Virus record (IMG/VR): IMGVR_UViG_3300017962_000118
Span: 1 to 24,138 of that record
Direction: 5' to 3' (one strand)
Length of the DNA: 24,138 bases
Source of the DNA: a virus
A program made the translations under genes and the position numbers. Under the pieces are notes generated by a model. The model was not told the DNA's origin. It did no database searches and worked only from the letters and a program-made list of their open reading frames with translations. Position 1 is the first letter of the stretch, and every line of letters starts with the position of its first letter. Below, one piece after another: positions 13,994-20,676 of this stretch.

Positions 13994-14455
13994 TTAAATT
14001 TCTTTCAATAGTTCTTCAATATCGTAAAATAAATCTTCATCTTCCTCATCATCTTCTACAGATTCTTCTTCACCCTCTACAGGAGGAAGATGATTTGTGT
14101 TATATTCTCTTTCAAATTCAATGAACTGGGCTTGAACTGCCTCTTCATTTTCTCTTGAAATTCTTTCTTCTTCTTGTATTCGAAGTTCTTCAGCAGCCGC
14201 AATATCGTCTCTGACCCTTGTCCATTGAGAAACTGCTTTTTGAAAATCTACAATTCCCTCCACTCCAAATATGTTTGTCTGTAAATTTTCAGTAGAATCA
14301 GCAAATTCTATCTCGCATATTTGAGTTTCATCATCCCACTGAACAGAATGAATTATCTTCTCTTCAATTTGTGGAATCCAACTTAGATCAATATCAAGAA
14401 AAGCTTGTCCATCCACGTAAACAGCTTTATCTATTGGTATTATACTTACTTTCAT
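13994..14455 (-). CDS. Fibre-associated hypothetical protein with acidic coiled-coil tail (153 aa)
   Basis: The first 70 residues (KVSIIPIDKAVYVDGQAFLD, HSVQWDDETQICEIEF, GVEGIVDFQKAV) match the shape of small phage proteins encoded beside tail fibres: a short beta-rich domain with an I.SVQW strand. A charged helix follows (AAEELRIQEEERISRENEEA), then a very acidic tail (EDDEEDEDLFYDIEELLKEI). A chaperone or assembly role is inference from position. The ATG at 14455 has GGAG and an ATGA overlap. Confidence 0.7.
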   Translation of the reverse strand: MKVSIIPIDKAVYVDGQAFLDIDLSWIPQIEEKIIHSVQWDDETQICEIEFADSTENLQTNIFGVEGIVDFQKAVSQWTRVRDDIAAAEELRIQEEERISRENEEAVQAQFIEFEREYNTNHLPPVEGEEESVEDDEEDEDLFYDIEELLKEI

Positions 14456-14799
14456 TGATTTTCTCCTTCGGGTAATGAGTGTGTGTTGGTTAAAGAAGTT
14501 ACATTTACAGGCAAAATTGCACCGGTCTGTTCAATTACATCCATGTAAGCTCTTCTATTTTCTTCATTCGCTTTCACAACTTCATTACGAAAAGACTCAA
14601 CAGCGTGACTTGTAGATCGTTGTTGTTGAGAATTTTCAATGGTCAACATAGGCATAAAAGATACCGCACAAGACCAGTGATCAACATCCTCACCAGTATT
14701 TGGGTTCATGCCCCTAACATGCATGTACCAAGAACATTTATGTTCTACACAATCTTTTCTAATGAGAGGACAAAAATTACCAGATTCGTTCTTTTTCAT
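14452..14799 (-). CDS. Conserved phage protein with four-Cys motif (115 aa)
   Basis: The N-terminus has FCPLIRKDCVEHKCSWYMHV and SCAVSFMPML, giving Cys10, Cys17, Cys22 and Cys44, a likely zinc or iron-sulfur site. ENSQQQRSTSHAVESFRNEV follows. The wording is familiar from many marine phages, where the gene lies by tail-fibre genes, but no function is established to my knowledge. It lies 29 bases after a fibre-like gene. Confidence 0.78.
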   Translation of the reverse strand: MKKNESGNFCPLIRKDCVEHKCSWYMHVRGMNPNTGEDVDHWSCAVSFMPMLTIENSQQQRSTSHAVESFRNEVVKANEENRRAYMDVIEQTGAILPVNVTSLTNTHSLPEGENQ

Positions 14800-14828
14800 A
14801 ACCAGTTTTTCTTTTATTATAAAGTAAT

Positions 14829-15356
14829 TTAGTCAAAACTGCAAACAATGACATCTATGTATTGCAATCTAAGGTCTACATTAGTGGAAAAAGATGCTGT
14901 TCCTGATCCAAATGGGTGGTTGTGAGCCTGACCCCCTCCTGTAGCTCCTGTAGCTGGTGAGGTGGTATTCCACCCGCTTCCAGATGCTATTTGGGTTCCA
15001 GGAGAAGTAATATTATCAGTGCCATTGGCACCATGAGTGTGAGAGGGGAGTTGGGCTGTGGTCAAAGTCGTATTACCAACAGAACCAGTCATAGGTACGC
15101 CAGTTTGAGATATAGGTCTTAAACTATTTGGAAAAACTGTTGTAAAACTGGATGTACCACCAGTCCCACCACCAGTACCATTCACAACTCTTAAAGCTTT
15201 ATTATTTACTGTAGCTGTAGTATTCTGCGACCATCCAACTGGGGCAGTACTTTGGAAAAAAGTCGATACTGAGTTCTGGGGGACAATTCCATACTTAGAA
15301 TTCAATGCAGTAGCATCACTAAATGTAATACCAGTGGATGTTAATATTGCAGCCAT
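14829..15356 (-). CDS. Tail-fibre-like protein with HxH motifs (175 aa)
   Basis: A beta-rich Gly/Thr/Ser protein. After an N-terminal GWSQ segment it has NNKALRVVNGTGGGTGGT, then QLPSHTHGAN (His106, His108) and AHNHPFG (His145, His147), and ends LRLQYIDVIVCSFD. HxH pairs in collar or short-fibre tips, as in T4 gp12, bind metal at the trimer axis, so this is probably a receptor-binding or virion decoration tip. It is a paralogue of the next upstream gene. A GATAAATA late-type box lies 25 bases before the ATG. Confidence 0.82.
   Translation of the reverse strand: MAAILTSTGITFSDATALNSKYGIVPQNSVSTFFQSTAPVGWSQNTTATVNNKALRVVNGTGGGTGGTSSFTTVFPNSLRPISQTGVPMTGSVGNTTLTTAQLPSHTHGANGTDNITSPGTQIASGSGWNTTSPATGATGGGQAHNHPFGSGTASFSTNVDLRLQYIDVIVCSFD
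15153..15206 (-). repeat. 54-base direct repeat, copy 1 (fibre gene)
   Basis: It matches 15744-15797 at 53 of 54 positions (one A/G difference) and encodes the NKALRVVNGTGGGTGGT segment. The flanking fibre sequence is far more diverged. Confidence 0.9.
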
Positions 15357-15380
15357 TGTATATTATTTTAATTACTGATT

Positions 15381-15388
15381 TATTTATC
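15381..15388 (-). promoter_or_regulatory. T4-type late promoter box (GATAAATA)
   Basis: The minus strand reads GATAAATA, one base from the T4 late consensus TATAAATA. It starts within the stop region of the upstream fibre gene and lies 24 bases before the next ATG. The equivalent position before the paralogue carries a perfect box, which supports this one. Confidence 0.6.
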
Positions 15389-15944
15389 CATTGAAAGAAC
15401 AGTAGATAATGTCAATGTACTGTACCTCCATATCTAAACTTTGGCTAATAGGACCTGTTAGGACAAGTGGATGTGTGTGAGCACCGTCTTGCCCTCGGGG
15501 TCCAGTATTAGTAACAGCTTGGATCGCGAGGCCAGGATTCCTAACAACCTGACCCCCATTCCATCCAGTAAACTGACCTGCAGGATTAAAGAGAGCTGGA
15601 ACTGCGTTGTAACTTCTAGTACTTTGTGGGTGGGTATGCGAAGCAATTTGAGCGGTGGTGAGGGTGTGAGGTCCAACTGAAACTCCAGGTGTAGTAAGTT
15701 GGCCGGATATTGATAATGAAGAATGGATAGTGGTGAAGTTTGTTGTACCACCAGTCCCACCACCAGTACCATTCACAACTCTTAAGGCTTTATTATTATT
15801 AGCCGTTGATTGAGTCCATCCAGTCGGTGCTGATGCTTGAAAAAAATTCCATACTGTACTCTGAGGAAAAATACCTCTTTTTGAGTTAAGTTCATCGAGA
15901 GGAGAGGCAGCAAATTCTATCCCATCGGCTGTCAATTTGGCCAT
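15384..15944 (-). CDS. Tail-fibre-like protein with HxH motifs, paralogue (186 aa)
   Basis: The same plan as its neighbour: FFQASAPTGWTQ, NNKALRVVNGTGGGTGGT, TAQIASHTHPQS (His103, His105), GAHTHPLVL (His156, His158), and a C-terminal VQYIDIIYCSF. The central insert between the histidine pairs differs completely in sequence, which is where receptor specificity would be expected. It begins 33 bases after a perfect TATAAATA late box. Confidence 0.82.
   Translation of the reverse strand: MAKLTADGIEFAASPLDELNSKRGIFPQSTVWNFFQASAPTGWTQSTANNNKALRVVNGTGGGTGGTTNFTTIHSSLSISGQLTTPGVSVGPHTLTTAQIASHTHPQSTRSYNAVPALFNPAGQFTGWNGGQVVRNPGLAIQAVTNTGPRGQDGAHTHPLVLTGPISQSLDMEVQYIDIIYCSFNG
15744..15797 (-). repeat. 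54-base direct repeat, copy 2 (fibre gene)
   Basis: The partner of 15153-15206, differing at one base. Confidence 0.9.
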
Positions 15945-15976
15945 AGTTGTACTCTAATGTATCGCCTATTTTAGAA

Positions 15977-15984
15977 TATTTATA
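15977..15984 (-). promoter_or_regulatory. T4-type late promoter box (TATAAATA)
   Basis: A perfect TATAAATA on the minus strand in the 48-base gap between the small gene ending at 15993 and the fibre-like gene starting at 15944. In T4-like phages this box is read late by gp55 with sliding-clamp help, which fits a virion gene. Confidence 0.75.
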
Positions 15985-15992
15985 AGTTAAAA

Positions 15993-16187
15993 CTAACAGT
16001 CATCACCACACTCCCTGTTTTCTTTCCAAGTTTTACGAACTCGTTTCAGTTCTTTGAGTTCCATTTTGATATTCTGGTATGCTGTTTCGCTGTCAATCTT
16101 ATCTACCATTTCCATAGCAATGATAACATCAACTCTTGTACCAAAGTGTTTTAGAGCGGTTTCGAAACAATCTAAATCTTCATACAT
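15993..16187 (-). CDS. Small hypothetical protein (64 aa)
   Basis: A charged, helical protein (MYEDLDCFETALKHFGTRVD, then MELKELKRVRKTWKEN) ending ECGDDC, with cysteines 7, 59 and 64. It overlaps the previous stop by 8 bases and is the last gene of the small-gene run before the late fibre promoter. Function unknown. Confidence 0.7.
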   Translation of the reverse strand: MYEDLDCFETALKHFGTRVDVIIAMEMVDKIDSETAYQNIKMELKELKRVRKTWKENRECGDDC

Positions 16188-16380
16188 CGGTTTTATGTTC
16201 CACTAGAATATCTATACGAGCATCAAGAGAGTTCCAACACTCATAGAGGGCATTAGATTGTGCCACATTTTCTTCTTCAAGAACTTGGATACGATCTTCC
16301 AGTTGTTTGATTCTTTCAATAAGAGATTCATTAGAATCAATCCCCCACTTTTTAAAGAACCAATAGGGATCCTGTTTCAC
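16180..16380 (-). CDS. Small coiled-coil protein (66 aa)
   Basis: Residues about 18-45 show heptad-like spacing (LIERIKQLEDRIQVLEEENV), so it probably dimerises. The N-terminus is aromatic (DPYWFFKKWGI). It uses a GTG start at 16380, supported by GGAG seven bases upstream and a GTGA overlap with the previous stop. Function unknown. Confidence 0.72.
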   Translation of the reverse strand: MKQDPYWFFKKWGIDSNESLIERIKQLEDRIQVLEEENVAQSNALYECWNSLDARIDILVEHKTDV

Positions 16381-16520
16381 TTACCAACTCCATAGTCACC
16401 ACCTTCTTCGGCGTTTTTACGTTCAGTCTCATGCAGTACCTTTAGTGCTTCAAGAACCTCAGGAGTTTCTTCCCAAGTCCACAGTTCACCACCTTTGCCA
16501 GTAAATTCTCTTTTAGCCAT
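16377..16520 (-). CDS. Small hypothetical protein (47 aa)
   Basis: Reads MAKREFTGKGGELWTWEETP and then a helix with ALKVLHETERKNAEEGGDYG. The composition is coding-like and the gene is locked into the array by overlaps on both sides (8 bases before, 4 after). From memory the pattern recurs in cyanophage genomes. Function unknown. Confidence 0.7.
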   Translation of the reverse strand: MAKREFTGKGGELWTWEETPEVLEALKVLHETERKNAEEGGDYGVGK

Positions 16521-16659
16521 TTTTTAGTGTCTCCAATACTTTAGAAAAATGCATACCACCATGGATGTATCCACCGATAATTATACCAGCAACGCAAATC
16601 ATTAGCAAGGATAACATCAAAACAACCATTACATTATCAGGTAGTTTTTTTATGGTCAT
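16513..16659 (-). CDS. Small membrane protein (48 aa)
   Basis: One strong hydrophobic span (NVMVVLMLSLLMICVAGIII, about residues 9-28) followed by GGYIHGGMHF and a short charged end. It overlaps the upstream gene by 23 bases in another frame. Function unknown; a holin-like role is conceivable from size alone but unsupported. Confidence 0.65.
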   Translation of the reverse strand: MTIKKLPDNVMVVLMLSLLMICVAGIIIGGYIHGGMHFSKVLETLKNG

Positions 16660-16783
16660 ATTCAATTACAATACGTTTATGTTCATGACGACCATTGGTT
16701 ACAACTTGGTGATACCATTTGCCGTCAAGTTCTTTAACAAGTTGATCAATACGATACTTAGAATACTTACGTTGTTCACTCAT
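16637..16783 (-). CDS. Small basic hypothetical protein (48 aa)
   Basis: Reads MSEQRKYSKYRIDQLVKELD, then GKWYHQVVTNGRHEHKRIVI and ends KKTT. It is basic with several His and Tyr and could bind nucleic acid. The start shares ATGA with the stop of the membrane protein gene upstream. Function unknown. Confidence 0.68.
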   Translation of the reverse strand: MSEQRKYSKYRIDQLVKELDGKWYHQVVTNGRHEHKRIVIEYDHKKTT

Positions 16784-16986
16784 AGTTTACTCTCAATGTT
16801 TGTTTGTTGTGGAACATCATTCCAGTGTCTTACCGCATTAGCCACGATAGCGACATTAGTAACCAAGTAAGAAACAAAAATAAGGGTGCGTATCCAAGCA
16901 ACAGTATCTGCTTCTCTATCATCTTTTCCACTCTTGTCTCCTAGTGCTTTTGCCCAGATTCTCCAGACACTTTTTCGTTTACTCAT
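16780..16986 (-). CDS. Small membrane protein (68 aa)
   Basis: An N-terminal basic/Trp part (KRKSVWRIWAKALGDKSGKD), then READTVAW and a hydrophobic span (about 32-51, TLIFVSYLVTNVAIVANAV), then a short polar tail. A familiar cyanophage small membrane protein pattern with no known role. The ATG joins the previous stop as TAATG. Confidence 0.75.
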   Translation of the reverse strand: MSKRKSVWRIWAKALGDKSGKDDREADTVAWIRTLIFVSYLVTNVAIVANAVRHWNDVPQQTNIESKL

Positions 16987-17261
16987 TAATATCTTTCTGG
17001 AATGTCATTATATGTATCGTCGCAATGTTTCGATACTCTACTCTTGACATACTCCAGTTCTTTCCAATTTTCTGGAAAACAAAGAACTAAACAATGAGTC
17101 TTTTGATGAATTGGGCAAGCTTCAATGTTTTCTTCATTTTTACATTTGACTCCTATCTCAATTGTAATGTATTGATCATTTACAAAATATATCCATCCTT
17201 GAGTAACTCTACCAAGAGAATCTTTCCACTTAACGTAGTCATTTATCTTGGGACGATACAT
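16986..17261 (-). CDS. Conserved-type hypothetical protein with Cys/His cluster (91 aa)
   Basis: It begins MYRPKINDYVKWKDSLGRVT, an SH3-like beta start, followed by GWIYFVNDQYITIEIGV. The middle has CKNEENIEACPIHQKTHCLVLC (Cys40, Cys49, Cys58, Cys62 with two His), a likely metal site. The end is helical. From memory it is widespread in T4-like cyanophages. Function unknown. Confidence 0.78.
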   Translation of the reverse strand: MYRPKINDYVKWKDSLGRVTQGWIYFVNDQYITIEIGVKCKNEENIEACPIHQKTHCLVLCFPENWKELEYVKSRVSKHCDDTYNDIPERY

Positions 17262-17263
17262 GG

Positions 17264-17482
17264 TTACAGTTTACCTCCAACTACTCCATCATTAACCACA
17301 CGACTATTACCAGAAGACCAACCTTCTTGTCTACCTTTGAGATAGAATCTTGTCATACGAATACAAATGTCTTCAGTTAGAGAAGTAACCAACTCTTCAC
17401 CGTCCTTCATTGCACTGTGCCACAAACCATACTCAGTTTTATAAACACGAAAGCAATTATCAATCCACTCAAATTCTTCCAA
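17264..17482 (-). CDS. Small hypothetical protein with TTG start (72 aa)
   Basis: Reads EEFEWIDNCFRVYKTEYGLW, then ELVTSLTEDICIRMTRFYLK and a Gly/Ser-rich end. It is a beta-rich, soluble domain. The only good start is TTG at 17482, six bases after a strong AGGAGA Shine-Dalgarno that overlaps the previous stop; no in-frame ATG lies near. Function unknown. Confidence 0.72.
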   Translation of the reverse strand: MEEFEWIDNCFRVYKTEYGLWHSAMKDGEELVTSLTEDICIRMTRFYLKGRQEGWSSGNSRVVNDGVVGGKL

Positions 17483-17491
17483 TGATTTCTC

Positions 17492-17713
17492 CTATAAGTA
17501 ATTTGGGCATTTGGTTGCAACTGCAGCTAAGGCTGCGACTTCAATTCCAATAGAATCTCTAATAACTTTTCTCACTTCAGTTCCTCCATATTTTTCATTA
17601 GCATAACTATAGGAAAGAAGTACTGATTTAAGAGTATCGTTTCCTTGGTCACGATACATGCAAAATTCAGTAGCTACAGTATTTAATAGAGTTACTAAAG
17701 TGAGTTCAATCAT
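17492..17713 (-). CDS. Small probably exported protein (73 aa)
   Basis: A hydrophobic N-terminus (MIELTLVTLLNTVATEFCMY) could be a weak signal peptide. The rest has NEKYGGTEVRKVIRDS and VAALAAVATKCPNYL, with two cysteines (18 and 69) that could pair. It starts within the end of the previous gene (ATGA). Function unknown. Confidence 0.68.
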   Translation of the reverse strand: MIELTLVTLLNTVATEFCMYRDQGNDTLKSVLLSYSYANEKYGGTEVRKVIRDSIGIEVAALAAVATKCPNYL

Positions 17714-17877
17714 TTGTTAATTGTTAACCTGTAGTCTTTCTTTTTAAGTTTATGTTGTTTGACAAACTTATCAGCGTGTTCTTGACATTCAAACCAACAA
17801 ATTCGCTTATCTTTTTTGTCTGTTAGATCAATTCGATAGGGAAAGGATTCATGTGGGAACAATTCAGTTTTTATCAT
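17710..17877 (-). CDS. Small basic hypothetical protein (55 aa)
   Basis: Reads MIKTELFPHESFPYRIDLTD, then KKDKRICWFECQEHADKFVK and ends with a Lys-rich stretch. WFECQEHADKF resembles a short zinc-binding or treble-clef fragment, but only two Cys and one His are present. It overlaps the upstream gene by 14 bases and the downstream gene by ATGA. Function unknown. Confidence 0.68.
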   Translation of the reverse strand: MIKTELFPHESFPYRIDLTDKKDKRICWFECQEHADKFVKQHKLKKKDYRLTINK

Positions 17878-18061
17878 CCTTGAGTTGAGTCTCCAGTTCT
17901 TCTATACGAGAATACAAGTCTTCTAGTAATGTGGCAAGGTTTTTTACATTAACAGAAGTAAAATCATAATACCCGTCATTTTGTCTTAAGTTTTTAATAA
18001 TGTTTTTCTTCATTGATTTTTCATATTGTTGAGCACCAAGATTGTCTAAGAAATCGTGCAT
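17864..18061 (-). CDS. Small helical hypothetical protein (65 aa)
   Basis: A predicted helical protein (MHDFLDNLGAQQYEKSMKKN) with a C-terminal heptad-like stretch (LATLLEDLYSRIEELETQL). It begins 15 bases after the radical SAM gene with a weak AGAAAAG Shine-Dalgarno. Function unknown; co-transcribed with the radical SAM gene. Confidence 0.7.
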   Translation of the reverse strand: MHDFLDNLGAQQYEKSMKKNIIKNLRQNDGYYDFTSVNVKNLATLLEDLYSRIEELETQLKDDKN

Positions 18062-18076
18062 CTTTTCTAAAAGCGA

Positions 18077-19066
18077 TTATTCTATGTATTCTCTATAATT
18101 TTTAATCCATTTATTTACGTTTACGTCTGTTGCACAATGACATATATTTTTCCTACAAATCACTGGATGATTGGTCCATTTGATGTTTTCAAAGTCATTT
18201 ATGTTTCCAATAGAGCCTCCTATCATGCAATTTCCAAGATACACATCTCCCGCTGAATCCACAAATAAACTTTTTAGACCAACCTCACAGACATATCCTT
18301 TAAAATTTGTCATTCCTGCATTGATAAATTCTACAGGATTTACACGGTGGCCAGATAATACGGAAAGATTATCAAGTTGAAATTTAGATTGTAAGTCAAC
18401 TGGTTTTTTTGATTGTAAATGAGTTATATCTTTTTGATGTGGTTTTTTTGCATCTTCACTTTCAAACCACTTTAGTTGATCTTCAGTATAAACAAAAGCT
18501 TCTCTATTCTTACCACCCCAATCCAAAATTCTAACAGGTTCCAGGTAACATGTGTCAATATCTTTAAGAGAATTAAAAACTTCCATACAATGATTCCATT
18601 TAGATGGAAGCATCATCACTCGTACTGTCACAAAAGTATTTCTACTCGCAACAATAACTTTTTCTCTAAAATCTTTAGCAGGAAATTCTGGATGATATGA
18701 AAAACAAATATAAAATAAGTATCTAGATATATCTTTCCAGTAATCAACTGATTTAAAAGCGTTACTAGTAGCTCCAATAGTATGTCCAGAATAAGCAAAA
18801 ATCTTTGCAAGTTCTGGAAAAAATGGACTAATACTTGGTTCACCTCCTGCGACTGAACAATGAATTTTTGGATATCTTTCGAACAATTTTTCTAAAAACT
18901 TCTTAGCATTGTCCCATTCGTAGTGATGACCAATACCTCCATGTAAACTTGGTGTACAATAAGAACACCTATTATTACATATATTATTAGTCATCCAAGT
19001 CAAACTCATTAGAGATTGATCTTGTTGATATACCCTGATTATTTTTTTATTGTTCAGGTCAGTCAT
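18077..19066 (-). CDS. Radical SAM enzyme with SPASM-like C-terminal Cys cluster (329 aa)
   Basis: It cleaves S-adenosylmethionine with a [4Fe-4S] cluster to start radical chemistry. The cluster motif is Cys30-x3-Cys34-x2-Cys37 (NNICNNRCSYCTPS) and the SAM-binding GGEP is at 74-77 (VAGGEPSISPF). The C-terminal third has Cys260, Cys280, Cys304, Cys309 and Cys311, with SLFVDSAGDVYLGNC, a SPASM/Twitch-like auxiliary cluster found in peptide-modifying and aminocyclitol-oxidising enzymes. It is too long and different in layout for QueE. The target is unknown. It stands alone among tiny genes and overlaps the upstream gene by 8 bases. Confidence 0.87.
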   Translation of the reverse strand: MTDLNNKKIIRVYQQDQSLMSLTWMTNNICNNRCSYCTPSLHGGIGHHYEWDNAKKFLEKLFERYPKIHCSVAGGEPSISPFFPELAKIFAYSGHTIGATSNAFKSVDYWKDISRYLFYICFSYHPEFPAKDFREKVIVASRNTFVTVRVMMLPSKWNHCMEVFNSLKDIDTCYLEPVRILDWGGKNREAFVYTEDQLKWFESEDAKKPHQKDITHLQSKKPVDLQSKFQLDNLSVLSGHRVNPVEFINAGMTNFKGYVCEVGLKSLFVDSAGDVYLGNCMIGGSIGNINDFENIKWTNHPVICRKNICHCATDVNVNKWIKNYREYIE

Positions 19067-19253
19067 AAAGATACTGTTCTTGACTCAATCTATCTAGGTG
19101 GTGATATATGTCTTTTTCAGAATAAGAAAATTCTTTGAACCTTGTTGGATTGTTATTCTTCATTTTATGAAGCATATTAATCCAATCGTAGTGTTTATCC
19201 ACTACCCAGCCATACCTGGCTTCATCATAAAAATAATCAAATCTCGATATCAT
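19059..19253 (-). CDS. Small aromatic-rich hypothetical protein (64 aa)
   Basis: Reads MISRFDYFYDEARYGWVVDK, then HYDWINMLHKMKNNN and ends LSQEQYLYD. It is rich in Tyr, Phe and Asp. A longer frame from 19370 would overlay the membrane protein gene; the ATG at 19253 has GAGG seven bases before it and overlaps by only 17 bases, so I chose it. Directly upstream of the radical SAM gene, it could be a partner or substrate, but no leader-peptide motif is recognisable. Confidence 0.68.
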   Translation of the reverse strand: MISRFDYFYDEARYGWVVDKHYDWINMLHKMKNNNPTRFKEFSYSEKDIYHHLDRLSQEQYLYD

Positions 19254-19422
19254 TAGAAGACCTCGATATTTCAGTAAGGGTATCAAAAAAATTAGTAATA
19301 CTTTGAGCCATAACTCTATAACCAGTACCAACATAAAGTTGACCAAGAACCACAGAAACAGTACAAACACCCCAAAAGATGTAATACCATTTTGATTTAA
19401 CTTGATGATGTCTGTTTTTCAT
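19237..19422 (-). CDS. Small single-span membrane protein (61 aa)
   Basis: A basic N-terminus (KNRHHQVKSK) is followed by one span (WYYIFWGVCTVSVVLGQLYV, about 12-31), GTGYRVM, and a polar helical tail. The pattern is familiar among cyanophages, role unknown. The start ATGA overlaps the previous stop. Confidence 0.75.
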   Translation of the reverse strand: MKNRHHQVKSKWYYIFWGVCTVSVVLGQLYVGTGYRVMAQSITNFFDTLTEISRSSNDIEI

Positions 19423-19562
19423 TTGAATACTGCTGTAACACCTACAACTTGTGCATTTGGATTTCGGGCAAGAGCAACTTGTCTTGCTTCTTGATAGTCA
19501 CGGGCTTGTACTTCTTCTTTAAAAACTTTACCTGCGACATAAAGGGTAACTTCACATTTCAT
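19419..19562 (-). CDS. Conserved-type cyanophage small protein (47 aa)
   Basis: Reads MKCEVTLYVAGKVFKEEVQA, then RDYQEARQVALARNPNAQVV and ends GVTAVFK. It is a compact beta-alpha-beta protein. From memory this is among the best-conserved tiny proteins of T4-like cyanophages, still without a function. Overlaps of 4 bases on each side lock it into the operon. Confidence 0.78.
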   Translation of the reverse strand: MKCEVTLYVAGKVFKEEVQARDYQEARQVALARNPNAQVVGVTAVFK

Positions 19563-19762
19563 TCTTCATATTTTTGAAAGTACTTTGGTTTTTCTGAATC
19601 AAATTCATAGAATTTGACATCTTTCATGTTAAGACACATTAGTATAGTTTCATGTTCTCTTTGAGATCTTTCTGGATCAGAACTACTATAGATATGTCTA
19701 CGTTGATAAGCACAACACCAAACGCTATAGAATATTTTTGATTTTTCTGAAAGTGTGTTCAT
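19559..19762 (-). CDS. Small hypothetical protein (67 aa)
   Basis: Reads MNTLSEKSKIFYSVWCCAYQ, then RRHIYSSSDPERSQREHETI and ends PKYFQKYEE. The ATG at 19762 forms a TGATG junction; a GTG three bases earlier is an alternative. It has three cysteines (16, 17 and one near 43). Function unknown. Confidence 0.68.
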   Translation of the reverse strand: MNTLSEKSKIFYSVWCCAYQRRHIYSSSDPERSQREHETILMCLNMKDVKFYEFDSEKPKYFQKYEE

Positions 19763-20013
19763 CACAAACGTTCAAAACAAACACTGTTAAATTTACCCTC
19801 TACTCCACGAAGAACCAACTTCGAATGGGAAGATTTTACTATCAATTCTTGAACATAATAGACTCCACCATGGACTAAGAGGGGTTCGGGATCAGTATTG
19901 TTTCCCCAATTTATTTGTTCCCGAGCACAACCATTAAATTTTACATAGTCACCTTCTCGGATTTCCTTGTATGAGTAAGTTGGGATTCTAAGATCCGTTT
20001 TCTTTTTCTTCAT
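19762..20013 (-). CDS. Conserved-type hypothetical protein, SH3-like (83 aa)
   Basis: A lysine-rich start (MKKKKTDLRIPTYSYKEIRE) followed by GDYVKFNGCAREQINWGNNT, LLVHGGVYYVQELIV and a final beta strand. The GDYVKF...G.VYYV pattern suggests a small SH3/KOW-like barrel. Starts at 20043 or 20025 are possible but deepen the overlap with the upstream gene; 20013 is preferred. Function unknown. Confidence 0.7.
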   Translation of the reverse strand: MKKKKTDLRIPTYSYKEIREGDYVKFNGCAREQINWGNNTDPEPLLVHGGVYYVQELIVKSSHSKLVLRGVEGKFNSVCFERL

Positions 20014-20251
20014 TGATCTTTTTTTCATCAAAATACTTAACAAGTTTTTCAGCCATTTTCATGGACTTTCGCCACATGAAGTACTTAACAATGGGATTTT
20101 TGGGATTGTTGAATAACCACCATTTCCACATTCTATATTTTGTCAATGCAAGATCGGTTACATACACAAAAGATTCTTTGACGGACTCATCGGTTGCAAT
20201 AAACCATCCAAGAAGACCGAAAACAAAAATTAGGAAATAGTAGTATTCCAT
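19988..20251 (-). CDS. Small membrane protein with basic cytoplasmic part (87 aa)
   Basis: An N-terminal hydrophobic span (YYYFLIFVFGLLGWFIA, about 3-19) is followed by a Lys/Trp-rich amphipathic region (LTKYRMWKWWLFNNPKNP, YFMWRKSMKMAEKL) and an acidic end. It is probably anchored to the host membrane. The pattern is familiar from cyanophages. It starts one base after the previous stop. Confidence 0.75.
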   Translation of the reverse strand: MEYYYFLIFVFGLLGWFIATDESVKESFVYVTDLALTKYRMWKWWLFNNPKNPIVKYFMWRKSMKMAEKLVKYFDEKKINEEKENGS

Positions 20252-20252
20252 A

Positions 20253-20450
20253 TCATTCCCAACGCAAAGTGTTGAGATACTTCAAAACGTTTTGTCTCAC
20301 ATCCATGAGTTCATGATAACACTTTTGGTTATGAGCACATTGTCTAAGTGCAGAATCTGGTTTCAAAACGGATTCAATAAAGATATCTAATCCGCGATTC
20401 CATTTATCTTTTTTGGGTTCGCCGTCATTAATAGTGTACTGATCTTTCAT
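20253..20450 (-). CDS. Small hypothetical protein (65 aa)
   Basis: A soluble helical protein (MKDQYTINDGEPKKDKWNRG, then LDIFIESVLKPDSALRQC and NQKCYHELMDVRQNVLKYL) with two cysteines near the middle. It starts by ATGA overlap after a GGAGAAAATCA Shine-Dalgarno region, and is second in the operon from the promoter at 20677-20704. Function unknown. Confidence 0.7.
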   Translation of the reverse strand: MKDQYTINDGEPKKDKWNRGLDIFIESVLKPDSALRQCAHNQKCYHELMDVRQNVLKYLNTLRWE

Positions 20451-20653
20451 TGATTTTCTCCTTCTACTTCTCCAGCAAATTCGAACTCTTCAATTTCTGA
20501 TACAGGAACTTCATATTGTCCAGCTATAAGATACCAATGTTCTCCATCTTCACGAAGTCCAAGGTATTTCATTTGATCTTCATCAAACATATTTTCACGC
20601 ATCGCTGCCTGAATTTTTAAATGTAGAAGTTCTTCTTTACTAGGAACTTTCAT
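20447..20653 (-). CDS. Small acidic hypothetical protein (68 aa), first gene of early operon
   Basis: Reads MKVPSKEELLHLKIQAAMRE, then YLGLREDGEHWYLIAGQYEV and an acidic end. It has a helix followed by a small beta part. It starts 24 bases after the -10 of a consensus promoter and so heads the long array of small genes. Function unknown; a host-takeover role is a guess from position only. Confidence 0.72.
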   Translation of the reverse strand: MKVPSKEELLHLKIQAAMRENMFDEDQMKYLGLREDGEHWYLIAGQYEVPVSEIEEFEFAGEVEGENQ

Positions 20654-20676
20654 AATTATGATTTTAACACCTAACT

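Noticed and set aside
15458-15772. Alternative minus-strand frame inside the fibre gene
   Set aside because: Leu/Pro-rich shadow of the fibre protein's Gly/Thr codons; no Shine-Dalgarno and no sensible domain.
19254-19370. Hydrophobic N-terminal extension of the gene at 19059
   Set aside because: It is an out-of-frame reading of the membrane protein gene at 19237-19422; the ATG at 19253 has a good Shine-Dalgarno.
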